A stretch of DNA of 64,000 bases from Abyssalbus ytuae (GTDB lineage: Bacteria > Bacteroidota > Bacteroidia > Flavobacteriales > Flavobacteriaceae). Position numbers and translations under genes: made by a program. Positions 28,680 through 39,383 of the stretch are shown piece by piece. The notes under the pieces were generated by a model. It had not been told where the DNA came from, did not search any database, and saw only the letters and a program-made list of their open reading frames with translations. Each line of letters begins with the position of its first letter. Position 1 is the stretch's first letter. The stretch covers positions 3,348,001 to 3,412,000 of the forward strand of contig NZ_CP094358.1 in the NCBI RefSeq assembly GCF_022807975.1, in the 5' to 3' direction.

Positions 28680-29000
28680 ATGAACAATCAGGACGATAAT
28701 AAAAAGAAGCAAGGGCAAATTAATATAGAATTGGATGAAAAAACTGCTGAGGGAATTTACTCCAATCTGGCTATTATCAATCATTCAGTTTCAGAATTTG
28801 TAATTGATTTTATCAGTTTAATGCCGGGATCACCAAAGGCTAAAGTAAAGAGCCGGATTATTTTAACACCGCAACATGCCAAAAGATTCCTGAAAGCTTT
28901 AAACGATAATGTAAATCGTTTTGAGAAAAATCATGGTGAAATTAAAGATTATGACCAACCTCCTATACCACTTAATTTTGGTCCTACAGGAGAAGCATAA
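28680..29000 (+). CDS. DUF3467 family protein
   Basis: A 106-aa soluble protein with the DUF3467 signature: IELDEKTAEGIYSNLAIINH, then FVIDFISLMPGSPKAKVKSRI and TPQHAKRFLKALNDN. The function is unknown. The gene sits directly after rpoC (2-bp gap) throughout the Bacteroidota, so it is cotranscribed with RNA polymerase. It is followed by a strong terminator. Confidence 0.93.
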   Translation: MNNQDDNKKKQGQINIELDEKTAEGIYSNLAIINHSVSEFVIDFISLMPGSPKAKVKSRIILTPQHAKRFLKALNDNVNRFEKNHGEIKDYDQPPIPLNFGPTGEA

Positions 29001-29004
29001 ATAT

Positions 29005-29036
29005 AAAAAGCCCCGGGAAATTCCCGGGGCTTTTTA
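29005..29036. terminator. bidirectional rho-independent terminator
   Basis: AAAAAGCCCCGGGAA pairs perfectly with TTCCCGGGGCTTTTT around a one- or two-base loop. A-run and T-run flanks make it work in both directions, ending the rpoBC-DUF3467 transcript and backing up termination of prfC from the other side. Confidence 0.93.
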
Positions 29037-29158
29037 TATAATTAATTGTATATCATTAGTTAGTTCTCCAGTTTGGATTGTTCGGTTTACTCAAGGGCAG
29101 AATTTAAAAGTTAACATATCTTCTTCCTGACTTTAGGAAAAGTCAGCAAAATTTATTT

Positions 29159-30745
29159 TTAATTGAATTCTGAAACATAATGCAGCCTAACACTTGGGTA
29201 TTTTTGTTTTGCCATTTCAATTGAAAAGCTTGAATCGGCTAAAAATACCAGTTGCCCTTGTTTATCTTTGGCAAGATACTTTTGTTTAACTCGTTTAAAT
29301 TCAGCAAATTCTTCATTTTTTGGATCAGAAGCCTCTACCCAACATGCTTTATATACGGGAAAGTTTTCGTATGTGCATTTGGCCCCATATTCATGTTCAA
29401 GCCTATACTGTATAACTTCATATTGTAAAGCACCTACAGTACCTATTACTTTCCTGCCGTTCAGTTCCAAAGTAAAAAGCTGGGCTACCCCTTCATCCAT
29501 TAACTGGTCAATACCCTTTGCAAGTTGTTTGGCTTTCAGAGGATCGGCATTGTTAATATATCTGAAATGCTCCGGAGAAAAACTTGGAATACCTTTAAAG
29601 TTAAGTATTTCCCCTTCGGTTAATGTATCGCCTATTTTAAAATTTCCGGTATCATGTAGACCTACTATATCACCTGCATAAGAAATATCTACTATTTCTT
29701 TTTTCTCTGCAAAAAAAGCATTCGGACTGGAAAATTTGAGCTTTTTATTATGTCTAACGTGCAAATAAGGTTTATTACGTTCAAATGTACCCGAAACAAT
29801 TTTTATAAACGCAAGCCGGTCCCTGTGTTTAGGGTCCATGTTGGCATGGATTTTAAAAACAAATCCTGCAAAATCCTTTTCATTTGGTTTTATTTCCCTT
29901 TCTTCTGCTTTTTTAGGACGGGGAGCAGGAGCAATATCAATAAAACAATCCAGTAATTCTCTTACACCAAAATTATTAAGGGCAGAACCAAAAAATACCG
30001 GTTGCAGATTACCGTTTAAATATTCACCCTGGTTAAAATCAGGATATACTTCATAAACCAATTCAAGGTTTTCTCTTAAATCCCGGGCAGCATTTTCTCC
30101 AATAATTTTATCTAACTTCTGGTCTTCAATATTATCAAAAGCAATGGTTTCTTCTATATTCTTTTTATTGTCGCCACTAAAAAGGTTTATGTTTTTCTCC
30201 CAGATATTGTAAATACCTTTAAAATCAAAGCCCATACCAATGGGAAAACTTAAAGGAGTTACTGTTAAGCCCAGTTTTTGCTCTACTTCATCCAATAGGT
30301 CGAACGCATCTTTTCCCTCCCTGTCAAGTTTGTTAATAAAAACAATCATGGGAATGTTCCGCATGCGGCAAACTTGCACCAGTTTTTCGGTTTGTTCCTC
30401 AACACCTTTGGCAACATCAATCACCACAATTACACTGTCCACAGCAGTCAAGGTTCTGAAAGTATCCTCAGCAAAGTCTTTATGCCCGGGAGTATCAAGA
30501 ATATTTATCTTTTTATCTTTATAAATAAATGCCAAAACCGAAGTTGCCACCGAAATACCACGCTGGCGTTCTATTTCCATAAAGTCACTAGTGGCTCCTT
30601 TTTTTATTTTATTGCTTTTTACAGCCCCCGCTTCCTGTATAGCACCACCAAATAATAAAAGTTTTTCTGTGAGTGTAGTTTTACCGGCATCCGGATGCGA
30701 TATTATCCCAAAAGTTCTTCTTTTGGCAATTTCTTTTTCAAGCAT
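29159..30745 (-). CDS. prfC: peptide chain release factor 3
   Basis: A 528-aa translational GTPase that recycles RF1/RF2 after termination. P-loop SHPDAGKTTLTEKLL, the RGISV switch segment, DTPGHKDFAEDT and NKLDRE are intact. The RF3-specific C-terminal domain follows. I chose the start at MLEKEIAKRR (30745) because it is the family start; an ATG ten codons upstream (30775) is also in frame. Codon use and content are ordinary. It stands alone on the minus strand between plus-strand blocks. Confidence 0.96.
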   Translation of the reverse strand: MLEKEIAKRRTFGIISHPDAGKTTLTEKLLLFGGAIQEAGAVKSNKIKKGATSDFMEIERQRGISVATSVLAFIYKDKKINILDTPGHKDFAEDTFRTLTAVDSVIVVIDVAKGVEEQTEKLVQVCRMRNIPMIVFINKLDREGKDAFDLLDEVEQKLGLTVTPLSFPIGMGFDFKGIYNIWEKNINLFSGDNKKNIEETIAFDNIEDQKLDKIIGENAARDLRENLELVYEVYPDFNQGEYLNGNLQPVFFGSALNNFGVRELLDCFIDIAPAPRPKKAEEREIKPNEKDFAGFVFKIHANMDPKHRDRLAFIKIVSGTFERNKPYLHVRHNKKLKFSSPNAFFAEKKEIVDISYAGDIVGLHDTGNFKIGDTLTEGEILNFKGIPSFSPEHFRYINNADPLKAKQLAKGIDQLMDEGVAQLFTLELNGRKVIGTVGALQYEVIQYRLEHEYGAKCTYENFPVYKACWVEASDPKNEEFAEFKRVKQKYLAKDKQGQLVFLADSSFSIEMAKQKYPSVRLHYVSEFN

Positions 30746-30968
30746 TGATATTATTTTACATTTTAAAGATTGCAAAAATAATCAATATGTTTTAACTTGG
30801 AAACAGTTATAAAACTTCACTTATTATTATAAGTCATCCCCAATTTTACTTTGCTTTGACTGATTTGATAATTTTTAGTATTTTACATCACAAAAAATAT
30901 TAAAAATCTTACATATTTAATATGTTAAATATTTAATATATATAAGATAAATTTTTCATTATAAAGTA

Positions 30969-33900
30969 ATGAAGGTATATATGAGAAGATTACATGCATA
31001 TTTAAAAACATTCATTAAGATAAATAATCTTACTGCACTTTTTTTAATAAATGCTTTAATTGTTATGCAAGAATCCTATTCTCAGGAAACTTTTGGTGAT
31101 GATTTTGAGACTGTTTCCTATGGTAATAATACCGGAACACTTAATTTTACTGGGGATTGGATAGAAGTGAACGAAACCACCAACTCGACCACAGGAAAAA
31201 TAACCATAACTTCAAACCAGCTTAGGTTACAAGGGTTAAACTCTTTAGCTGATTTTATTTATAGAAATTTAGATTTAACAGGGGCTACCAGTGCAACCAT
31301 AACATGGGATTATGATATTTCTAACCTTTCAAATAACCGGAGGTTGGCTCTAATAGTATGGGATGATGTGGTGGAACAATATGTAGACCGCGTTTTAATG
31401 ATTAAAAATACCTCACCTGATACAGGACTTGGGGTTTCATATAATTTTACTGCCTCCGAACTTACTGAAAATGCTGCTGTAGGTTTTGGTTTTACCGGGA
31501 ACAATCAATACGGAGGGAGTGCATATGCAACCATTGATAATATTGTTATAGATGTTGCATTTGACCCAAGAGTGTTAGTAAGTGATGTTACCATCAATGA
31601 AGAAGGAGGATTTGCTAATGTAAGTGTCAGGTTTGAAGGAGAATTTCCCGGAGGGTTTACTATTGATTATGCAACACTGAATAATACTGCTTTTGCCGGA
31701 GCCGATTATACAACTACCAGTGGAACATTAAATTTTTCCGGTATAGATGGAGAAACGTTTAATATAGCTATTCCGGTTTTAGATGATGTCGTAGGAGAGG
31801 GTACAGAGAATTTTTCGTTAGTACTTTCCAATCCTTCAGATCCTTCTATAGCTTTTCATAGTGATGCCCTGATTTCCATACTGGATACCGACCCTGTTTT
31901 AACAAATAATCAACCCTTGATTTTGGTTGATAAATTTAACGGGTATTACAATTATACCACAACAGGAGGTTCTTTAAGAACCAATAATAATGCTACCGAT
32001 CCATGTAGTATAACTACAACTTCATCTAATACATTGCTGGCTCCTATACCAGTGACGGCTACTATTGAGAAAGCTTACTTATATTGGGCTAACTCAAATC
32101 CTTATGCTGATGCGAATGTTACTTTTGAATCACAAAATGTAACAGCAGATAAAGTATACTGGTACAATGCGGCACCGGGATCAGGAGGATTTGATTTTTA
32201 TGGTTATGTCAGCGATGTTACCAGTATTATTACTGCCATACCAGATCCTTCAAACAATATTTTTGATTTTGAAGACCTTACCATAGATACTACTACCGGT
32301 ACTTATTGTGGTACCACTGTTTTGGGAGGTTGGAGTTTGATGATATTTTATGAAGATGCTTCATTGCCTGCAGTATCTATAAATTTATATGAAGGGTTTT
32401 ATGGTTTACAGAATGAGGTAAGGAATTTTACATTAGACTCCTTTTATGCTACCGGAGGATCCGGAGCAAAAGCCACTTTTTTATCATGGGAAGGTGATCC
32501 GGATTTTTCCGGGGGAGGAGAAACTTTATCAATAACCAATCAGGGAAGTGTTACTTCAATTTTATCTGGTGATGGAGGACAAACAGGTGACAATGCATAT
32601 AATTCCACCATTTATGATAACACTGTTACACCGACAATAGATATGACCGATTCCTATGGTTTAGATTTGGATACTTTTGATATTTCAGCTTTCTTAAATA
32701 CCGGCGATACTGAGTTTACAGCAAATGTTGGGGCTGGAGGAGATTTGGTTTTTTCTAATGCAGTAATCTTAAAGGTAACTACTAATTTGGTAGAAGGATA
32801 TGTTTTCGAAGATGTGAATTACCCCGGAGGCGCAGGTAGAGATTTTATAACTTCCGGAAGCGTGGGTATAGAAAATGTAACAGTAGAATTATACGATGCT
32901 GGTAATAACTTAATTGAAACAACAACAACTAATGCAACTGGAAGATATGTGTTTGCCGGCATGACAGATGGAAATTATAATGTAAGGGTTGTTAATTCAA
33001 CAGTACGGTCAACTCGGGGAGGAGGTTCCGGTTGTACAGGTTGTTTTCCCGTACAAACCTTCAGGAGTTATCATGACGGGACATCTATTGTAAATGTTAC
33101 CGGCGAGGTTGGAGGGAGCAATCCGGCAACCCAGGATGTGGCTGCAGGTAGTTTAACAGGGGCTCAATCAGTATCATCCTTTTCAGTAAGTGCCAGTGGA
33201 GTTGCAGGAATAGATTTCGGATTTAATTTTAATACCATAGTAAATACCAATGCATCAGGGCAAGGCTCTCTGGCTCAATTTATAGAAAATGCAAATAACC
33301 TGGATCAGTCTGGGTTAGATATAGAGTCCAATAGTATTTTTGATCCCCAGGTTGGAGAAGATACTTCCATATTTATGATTCCGCCTTTAGGGGACAGTCT
33401 TGGCAGGACAGCCGATGTTAATTTTTCCGGAGGAGTTTTTTCTATAAGTCAATCCGTAATCTTACCGGAAATAACCGGTATTAATACCCATATTGATGGT
33501 AGGACACAAACTGCCTATTCGGGAAATACAAATACTTTATCAATAAATGGAGGTGATGTAGGTGTTTCAGCCACTACCCTCACAACTATAGAGGCACCCG
33601 AAATAGAGATTGAAGGAAATACAGTGGCAGGAGATATTTTAAGAGTAAGTAACGAAGGGTGTATAATAAGAAATATGGCTGTGTATTCAATAAACAATCA
33701 AAATGCAATAAATATAGGAGGAACTATAAACACGGGTAATCCGGCAATAATAGAACAAAATTTTATAGGGGTTGATGCTGATAATGGGGCTTATACTACC
33801 AATACGGGAATAATAGTATCATCTTCTGCAGCAGTAACAATAAATACAAATTATATTGCCCGGAATACTACAGGCACCTTGATTAACGGGGGAACTCAAA

Positions 33901-34805
33901 CAGTTATTTCAGATAATTATTATTTTACGAATAACCCAGACATAAATTGTTCTTCCGATGCTATTACCCTACAATCCGGTGCAGGAATTACTATAGAAAA
34001 TAATCTTATAGAAAACTCAGGAGCAGCAGGAATTGATATGGTCAGCACTTATGCAGGAAACACACTCCTCAATGAAAATACTATAAAAAATTCAGGCCAA
34101 TCTTCCTCTTGTACGGCAACTTCAGAAATATTTGGCATATCAGTGGCAGGAAATGATAATATCCTGTCAGGCAATATAATAAATGATAACGGAGGTGCGG
34201 GGATAATAGTTGGAGGGTCGGGAACAGGCAACCTGATTACTCAAAATTCAATATTTAATAATGGGGTTATTACGCCTGCATTGGGGATAGATTTAAATGC
34301 TGGTGGAGCTGATGATGCAGCAGACGGAATTACTTTAAATGATCTTAATGATACAGATGGGGGAGTGAATAGCCTCATTAACTTTCCTGTAATAGAAATT
34401 GCAGTAGCATCAGGAGGAAATCTCCATATAAAAGGGTGGGCGCCGGCAGGCTCAACCCTGGAATTTTTTCTCACGGATGTTTCGGAAGGAACGGCTACAT
34501 TAGGTGATAACCGTTTAGGATTAAACAGTGATTATGGAGAAGGACAGACTTACCTCAATACATTTGTTGAAGGCGATGTAAATGATCTGGATTCAACAAT
34601 TTCCTCTTATTCAGATTCTGACGGAAATACAGACAATACAAACAGGTTTTATTTTCAAATACCATCGGCTATAACTAATGGAGCTTATATAACCACTACT
34701 GCAACCTTGACTAACAATACTTCAGAATATTCACCTTCTGTTTTAGTAAAACCTGTAACGGTTATTACTAACAGACAGATTACTTATAGGGTGAAGCCAA
34801 AATAA
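30969..34805 (+). CDS. secreted multidomain surface protein (Calx-beta, SdrD-B, beta-helix) with TVITNR tail
   Basis: A 1278-aa exported protein. The signal peptide ends near SYSQ (about 40). Modules in order: an N-terminal jelly-roll-like module (41-200); a Calx-beta domain (about 205-305); a module rich in YLYWA-type strands resembling extracellular DUF11-associated domains (310-595); an SdrD B-like domain (600-690); and a parallel beta-helix region with N/G-rich repeats (about 770-1130). It ends in TVITNRQITYRVKPK, shared with the next two genes. No classical type IX C-terminal domain is recognisable. Ligand unknown. It is the first gene of the surface-protein locus. Confidence 0.8.
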   Translation: MKVYMRRLHAYLKTFIKINNLTALFLINALIVMQESYSQETFGDDFETVSYGNNTGTLNFTGDWIEVNETTNSTTGKITITSNQLRLQGLNSLADFIYRNLDLTGATSATITWDYDISNLSNNRRLALIVWDDVVEQYVDRVLMIKNTSPDTGLGVSYNFTASELTENAAVGFGFTGNNQYGGSAYATIDNIVIDVAFDPRVLVSDVTINEEGGFANVSVRFEGEFPGGFTIDYATLNNTAFAGADYTTTSGTLNFSGIDGETFNIAIPVLDDVVGEGTENFSLVLSNPSDPSIAFHSDALISILDTDPVLTNNQPLILVDKFNGYYNYTTTGGSLRTNNNATDPCSITTTSSNTLLAPIPVTATIEKAYLYWANSNPYADANVTFESQNVTADKVYWYNAAPGSGGFDFYGYVSDVTSIITAIPDPSNNIFDFEDLTIDTTTGTYCGTTVLGGWSLMIFYEDASLPAVSINLYEGFYGLQNEVRNFTLDSFYATGGSGAKATFLSWEGDPDFSGGGETLSITNQGSVTSILSGDGGQTGDNAYNSTIYDNTVTPTIDMTDSYGLDLDTFDISAFLNTGDTEFTANVGAGGDLVFSNAVILKVTTNLVEGYVFEDVNYPGGAGRDFITSGSVGIENVTVELYDAGNNLIETTTTNATGRYVFAGMTDGNYNVRVVNSTVRSTRGGGSGCTGCFPVQTFRSYHDGTSIVNVTGEVGGSNPATQDVAAGSLTGAQSVSSFSVSASGVAGIDFGFNFNTIVNTNASGQGSLAQFIENANNLDQSGLDIESNSIFDPQVGEDTSIFMIPPLGDSLGRTADVNFSGGVFSISQSVILPEITGINTHIDGRTQTAYSGNTNTLSINGGDVGVSATTLTTIEAPEIEIEGNTVAGDILRVSNEGCIIRNMAVYSINNQNAINIGGTINTGNPAIIEQNFIGVDADNGAYTTNTGIIVSSSAAVTINTNYIARNTTGTLINGGTQTVISDNYYFTNNPDINCSSDAITLQSGAGITIENNLIENSGAAGIDMVSTYAGNTLLNENTIKNSGQSSSCTATSEIFGISVAGNDNILSGNIINDNGGAGIIVGGSGTGNLITQNSIFNNGVITPALGIDLNAGGADDAADGITLNDLNDTDGGVNSLINFPVIEIAVASGGNLHIKGWAPAGSTLEFFLTDVSEGTATLGDNRLGLNSDYGEGQTYLNTFVEGDVNDLDSTISSYSDSDGNTDNTNRFYFQIPSAITNGAYITTTATLTNNTSEYSPSVLVKPVTVITNRQITYRVKPK

Positions 34806-35021
34806 ACTATTTTTCATTTCCAGACCCTCAGTTAAAAAATTATTTTATAATAGTTTATCTAAAGACAATGGCGTTTTATCGAAGGATTTCATTTTGCCTG
34901 TCGAAAAGTAAAAAGACAGCCCTTTAATATTCTCTTAATTTGATTAAACAAAACAGAGTTAGAACAGTTTTGTATAAAAGAATGCCTCTAATTCTTTTAA
35001 TTAATCAAATGAGCAGAACCT

Positions 35022-38000
35022 ATGAACTTTTTTCAATGTAAAACTATTGTAGGGTTTATTTTCAATCAAAGAAAAAACAAAACATTTTATGAGAGAACAT
35101 TTCTTTTTGTTGTTTTTTTTCTTCTTTATAAAGTTTCTGTAGCTCAGGGTATCATTATTAACGAAGTTTCTAATGGGCCTTCAGGAAGTCAGGAGTGGGT
35201 AGAGCTTCTTGTAACAGGAAATCCTTTATCCCCCACTGCAAATGTTGATTTAACAGGATGGATAATTGATGATAATAACGGAGATTTTGAAGGAAATCTT
35301 ACCGGGGTAGGAATTGCCACAGGCCATATACAGTTTTCTAATATACTTAACAATGTGCCTCCGGGATCTTTGATAGTTATTTATAATGATACTGTTTCAG
35401 AACAAGACCCGGCACTTCCGCCAAATGACCCTTCGGATATAGATAATGACGGCATTTATGTACTGGCAGCAAATGATGTTGCTTTTAACGTATGCACCAC
35501 CACTCCAACGGTCGGAGATGCAAGTTATAACTGTACGGATATTGTGGTTTCGGCTGCTACCGTAACCAATGTATGGTCCCGGATAGGATTAAGGAACGGA
35601 GGCGACGCTTTTCAAATTCGTAAACCGGATGGCACTTTTTTTCACGGATTTTCATATGGTGATGTAGGAGCACCTTTTCCCAATTTCCCAAGTGGAAAAA
35701 CTTCTTTTAATGCAGGAACCGGAGGCTCAGGAAGTACTTTTAGTTTTTCTTGCGGAGATTGGGAAGAGGGCTCTAATTATTCTCAGGATACTACAACCAG
35801 AACCCCCGGAATTGCAAATGATAGTTCAAATCAGATATTTATAAATAAAATTGTAGACGGCTCTTTAAATTATACAAATTTAAGCGATCCGGCTAATTGT
35901 TCTTCCTGTAGTATAACAGAGGCCGGAGTAAGTAATATAGCTTGTGATGATAACGGAACACCTTTTGACACTTCTGATGATACTTTTTCTTTTACCTTAA
36001 ATCCTCAAGGTGAAGGGTTGGGAACAACCTACTCCGTTTCAGGTGATATTACTGCAAATGGAATTTCTTATGGGGTAGCAACCTCATTCGGCCCTTACCC
36101 TGCATTAGCAGGGAATTTGTCTATAACCATAACCGATGAGATAACCGGTACATGTCAGTTGGCAAATGTAGTCGTGGCTTCGCCCGGGCCATGTCTCGAT
36201 GCTGATGGAGATGGGATTGAAAATGAAGTTGATTTGGATGACGATAATGATGGTATATTAGACGTGGTTGAATGTGGAAATCCCGGGAATGATAATCTGG
36301 TTTTAAACGGTGATTTTTCTTCCGGTTATTTTGATAATTGGACAGGAGGAGGTTCTTTATGGCAAAATGTAAATCAATATGCTTTTTTTGAAGAATATTC
36401 GGCAGCTACCGAAGCTATAGAACAAACCATAACCGTAACCCCCACTGTACAACACACCTTGTCTTTTGATTTAGGGACAATTTCAACCTATGCTAATTCA
36501 ACTATTTTTAATGTATATGTGGAAGGAAATTTAGTATATACCACAACCTCCGATCAGATTTTTACTAACAACGGGGGAGATTCCGCCCATACAGGAGGAG
36601 GTAATATTTCCAATACTTCCAATATATCAGTCAACTTTATACCCGTATTGGCATCGGTAACAATAAAATTTGAAGGTTCCGCTTTAGTGCATTCACATGA
36701 TGAATTATTTTTAGATAATGTAATGGTATCAGTGACCAACAGTTGTGAAGATACGGATGGCGACGGAGTGCCTAATAATTTTGATCTGGATAGTGACAAT
36801 GATGGTATTTACGATATAATTGAAGCCGGTCACGATCAGTCTTTTACAAATGGTATTTTTCTGGGAACTGTAGGAATAGACGGGGTGCCGGACACAGTGC
36901 AGGATGCAGGGCAGGAAAATAGCGGGACAGTTAATTACAGTATAAGGGATAGTGATGGTGATAACGTATATGACTTTTTAGAGAGTGATAGTGATAATGA
37001 CGGTTGTAATGATGTAATCGAGGCTGGTTTTACTTCAAGCACTACTACCTTAGGAGAATTAAACGGTACGGGTTATGACAGCTCCACGGGTTTAGTTTCA
37101 GGTAATTCGGACGGATACAGTCTGCCGGCCGATAATGATTCTAATTCGATGTATGATTTCAGAGAGACAGGTACTTATCCCTCTATAACAACACATCCTG
37201 TTAATCAAAATGTAGCCGAAGGCGGCACGGCTATTTTTTCGGTAACGGCGACAGGAATCAGTTTAATTTATCAATGGCAGGTAAGTACTGATGATGGAAA
37301 TACTTATGCCGATATTCCGGGAGCCACCTCTTCAGTATTAACCTTTACAGGAGTTACAGCATCAGAAAATGGTAATTTCTATAGAGTGCTTGTATATAAT
37401 GGAAATTTTATTTGCGGATCAGTCAACTCCGCTACTGCAGTTCTGTATATTAGTGCCGATACCGATAACGATGGAATAATAGATGCTGTAGATTTAGATG
37501 ATGATAATGACGGTATTTATGATATTGATGAATTGGCTACCTGTTCAGAAACAGATCCGGTGGTTACCAATACTATTTTTTTTGAAAACTTTGGTGTTGC
37601 AGATGGAACACGAGTATCTACACCCTTTACTAACTATTTATATGAATCCGGCCCCACTGTTGATTATGACACAAGTGTAAATGACGGAGAGTATACCATA
37701 TTTGAAGATATTCAGGCCACTGCCATTTGGGCATCATCCATCTGGCAGTCCATAGGCGATCATACAACCGGAACTGATAGAATGGCTATTTTTAATGCTA
37801 ATGATACCGCAGGACTCGAATTTTATAGAAGAACCCTGACAAATGTAGACATTAACGCTCCTGTAGACATTTCTTTATGGGTTTTAAATCTTGATTTGAA
37901 TATTCCGGAAAATGACGGACGGCCTGAGCCTAATATAACAATCTCCTTAGAACAAAATGGAATAACGGTTTATTCTTTCGACACAGGGGTAATTCCAAGA

Positions 38001-38726
38001 GAAGCCAATGGCGATCCTAATGCCTGGAAAAATTATACAGGATCATTTACACCTGTATCTTCTGATCCTATTGAAATCGTAATGGTCAATAATGTAATAG
38101 GAGGGGGAGGGAACGATCTCGCTATAGATGATATATTAATTACTCAGTCATTTTGCGATAGTGACGGCGACGGAATTATAAATACTTTGGAGGTTGATAG
38201 TGATGGAGACGGATGCTATGATGTGACAGAAGCAGGGTTTACAGATCCTGACAACGACGGGTTTTTAGGAAACTTTCCGGTTACAGTTAATCCTGACGGT
38301 ACGGTAATATGGAGCGATGGTTATACTACTCCGGCCGATGGAAACTCGAATACTATTTACGATTTTACTGAAGCAGGAACAATACCTTCAATAGTTGTTC
38401 AGCCGGCAAATAGGGTAGCTTATGCAGGTGGTACAAGTGAATTTATTGTAAATGCCAACGGGGATACCTACCAGTGGCAGGTTAGTAATGATGGGGGGAT
38501 AAATTTTATTAATGTAACCGATAATAGTATTTATTCCGGCACAGCTACCAATACACTTGCCATTAATACTGTCAATTTAGATATGAATGAATATGCCTAT
38601 AAAGTAATAATCTCCAATTCAGGTTATAAATGCGACAGTATTACTTCCTCTACAGTTTTACTTTATGTAAGAGTTAAAACGGTTATAACTAACAGGCAGA
38701 TTACTTATAGGGTAAGGCCTCAATAA
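35022..38726 (+). CDS. secreted multidomain protein (lamin-tail domain, TSP3 repeats) with TVITNR tail
   Basis: A 1234-aa exported protein. A long N-region precedes the signal segment at about 25-41 (FLFVVFFLLYKVSVAQ). Then come a lamin-tail-like domain (IIINEVSNGPSGSQEWVELL, about 44-200), calcium-binding thrombospondin type 3 repeats ([19 protein letters not shown] and several more), a CBM-like module, an Ig-like module (about 715-800) and a 200-residue module closely matching one in the next gene. It ends in TVITNRQITYRVRPQ. Many Asp-rich repeats suggest a Ca-stabilised extracellular rod. Function unknown; role as a surface or matrix protein inferred. Confidence 0.8.
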   Translation: MNFFQCKTIVGFIFNQRKNKTFYERTFLFVVFFLLYKVSVAQGIIINEVSNGPSGSQEWVELLVTGNPLSPTANVDLTGWIIDDNNGDFEGNLTGVGIATGHIQFSNILNNVPPGSLIVIYNDTVSEQDPALPPNDPSDIDNDGIYVLAANDVAFNVCTTTPTVGDASYNCTDIVVSAATVTNVWSRIGLRNGGDAFQIRKPDGTFFHGFSYGDVGAPFPNFPSGKTSFNAGTGGSGSTFSFSCGDWEEGSNYSQDTTTRTPGIANDSSNQIFINKIVDGSLNYTNLSDPANCSSCSITEAGVSNIACDDNGTPFDTSDDTFSFTLNPQGEGLGTTYSVSGDITANGISYGVATSFGPYPALAGNLSITITDEITGTCQLANVVVASPGPCLDADGDGIENEVDLDDDNDGILDVVECGNPGNDNLVLNGDFSSGYFDNWTGGGSLWQNVNQYAFFEEYSAATEAIEQTITVTPTVQHTLSFDLGTISTYANSTIFNVYVEGNLVYTTTSDQIFTNNGGDSAHTGGGNISNTSNISVNFIPVLASVTIKFEGSALVHSHDELFLDNVMVSVTNSCEDTDGDGVPNNFDLDSDNDGIYDIIEAGHDQSFTNGIFLGTVGIDGVPDTVQDAGQENSGTVNYSIRDSDGDNVYDFLESDSDNDGCNDVIEAGFTSSTTTLGELNGTGYDSSTGLVSGNSDGYSLPADNDSNSMYDFRETGTYPSITTHPVNQNVAEGGTAIFSVTATGISLIYQWQVSTDDGNTYADIPGATSSVLTFTGVTASENGNFYRVLVYNGNFICGSVNSATAVLYISADTDNDGIIDAVDLDDDNDGIYDIDELATCSETDPVVTNTIFFENFGVADGTRVSTPFTNYLYESGPTVDYDTSVNDGEYTIFEDIQATAIWASSIWQSIGDHTTGTDRMAIFNANDTAGLEFYRRTLTNVDINAPVDISLWVLNLDLNIPENDGRPEPNITISLEQNGITVYSFDTGVIPREANGDPNAWKNYTGSFTPVSSDPIEIVMVNNVIGGGGNDLAIDDILITQSFCDSDGDGIINTLEVDSDGDGCYDVTEAGFTDPDNDGFLGNFPVTVNPDGTVIWSDGYTTPADGNSNTIYDFTEAGTIPSIVVQPANRVAYAGGTSEFIVNANGDTYQWQVSNDGGINFINVTDNSIYSGTATNTLAINTVNLDMNEYAYKVIISNSGYKCDSITSSTVLLYVRVKTVITNRQITYRVRPQ

Positions 38727-39383
38727 AATGATTGTTTTTTTGATTTTTGCAAGACACTTTTTAAGTAATGTTTTTACGGTTAAACCATAAATAATGAATT
38801 TAAATATCTTGAATTATTTAATAATTTAATGATTGTATAGGGGTAATTATAAGATTTATTTTACTTCCAAGATGCCTTTTGTTTATTAAGATGGGCTTTT
38901 TATGGATATAAAAAAAATTCCTGTAATACATGAGTTAATTTTAGAGATTAGTAATAATCTCACAAAATTTTTTATAAAATCTTTCATTTTTGACAATTCC
39001 CATACTCTTAATTATCGATAAAATGACATTAAAATTGGATAAAACACTGGTTTACAGTGCAAGAAATTTGGTAAATTGAATAATTAACGTATTTTTGTTA
39101 CGGTAAAACCGTAGTTTTTATTTTTTTAAAGTTAAATATTTATATTTTTTCTGCTAATCGTAGTATATTTAATGAAGTAAATACATGATAATTAGTTAGA
39201 TATATTTAAAAATATTAAGCAAAGATTGCTTTTTATCGATAAAAAGTGTTTTTTATCGATATTCAGGTAAAAAGTTAAGAATCATCGGTTTTTTGCTTGA
39301 GCAATCAGGAATTTTGTTAACAAATATAAAAGATTAATAGTGTTTATAAGCCCCAATAACCAATTAATGAACTTAACCTGCCT
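38727..39383. other. 657-bp intergenic region with regulatory-looking palindromes
   Basis: No gene is supported here. The region holds ACGGTTAAACC (38776-38786), which also occurs near two regulatory genes further on; TACGGTAAAACCGTA (39099-39113, perfect arms around AAA); three TTATCGATA sites (39012-39020, 39233-39241, 39253-39261), one inside an 18-bp perfect palindrome at 39229-39246; and TTTGTTAACAAA just before the next gene. This suggests a heavily regulated promoter for the following surface-protein gene. Confidence 0.55.

Noticed and set aside
29037-29158. Possible small gene or second terminator between DUF3467 and prfC
   Set aside because: Only a short CTGACTTT/AAAAGTCAG hairpin without T-run is present, and reading frames there are unsupported.
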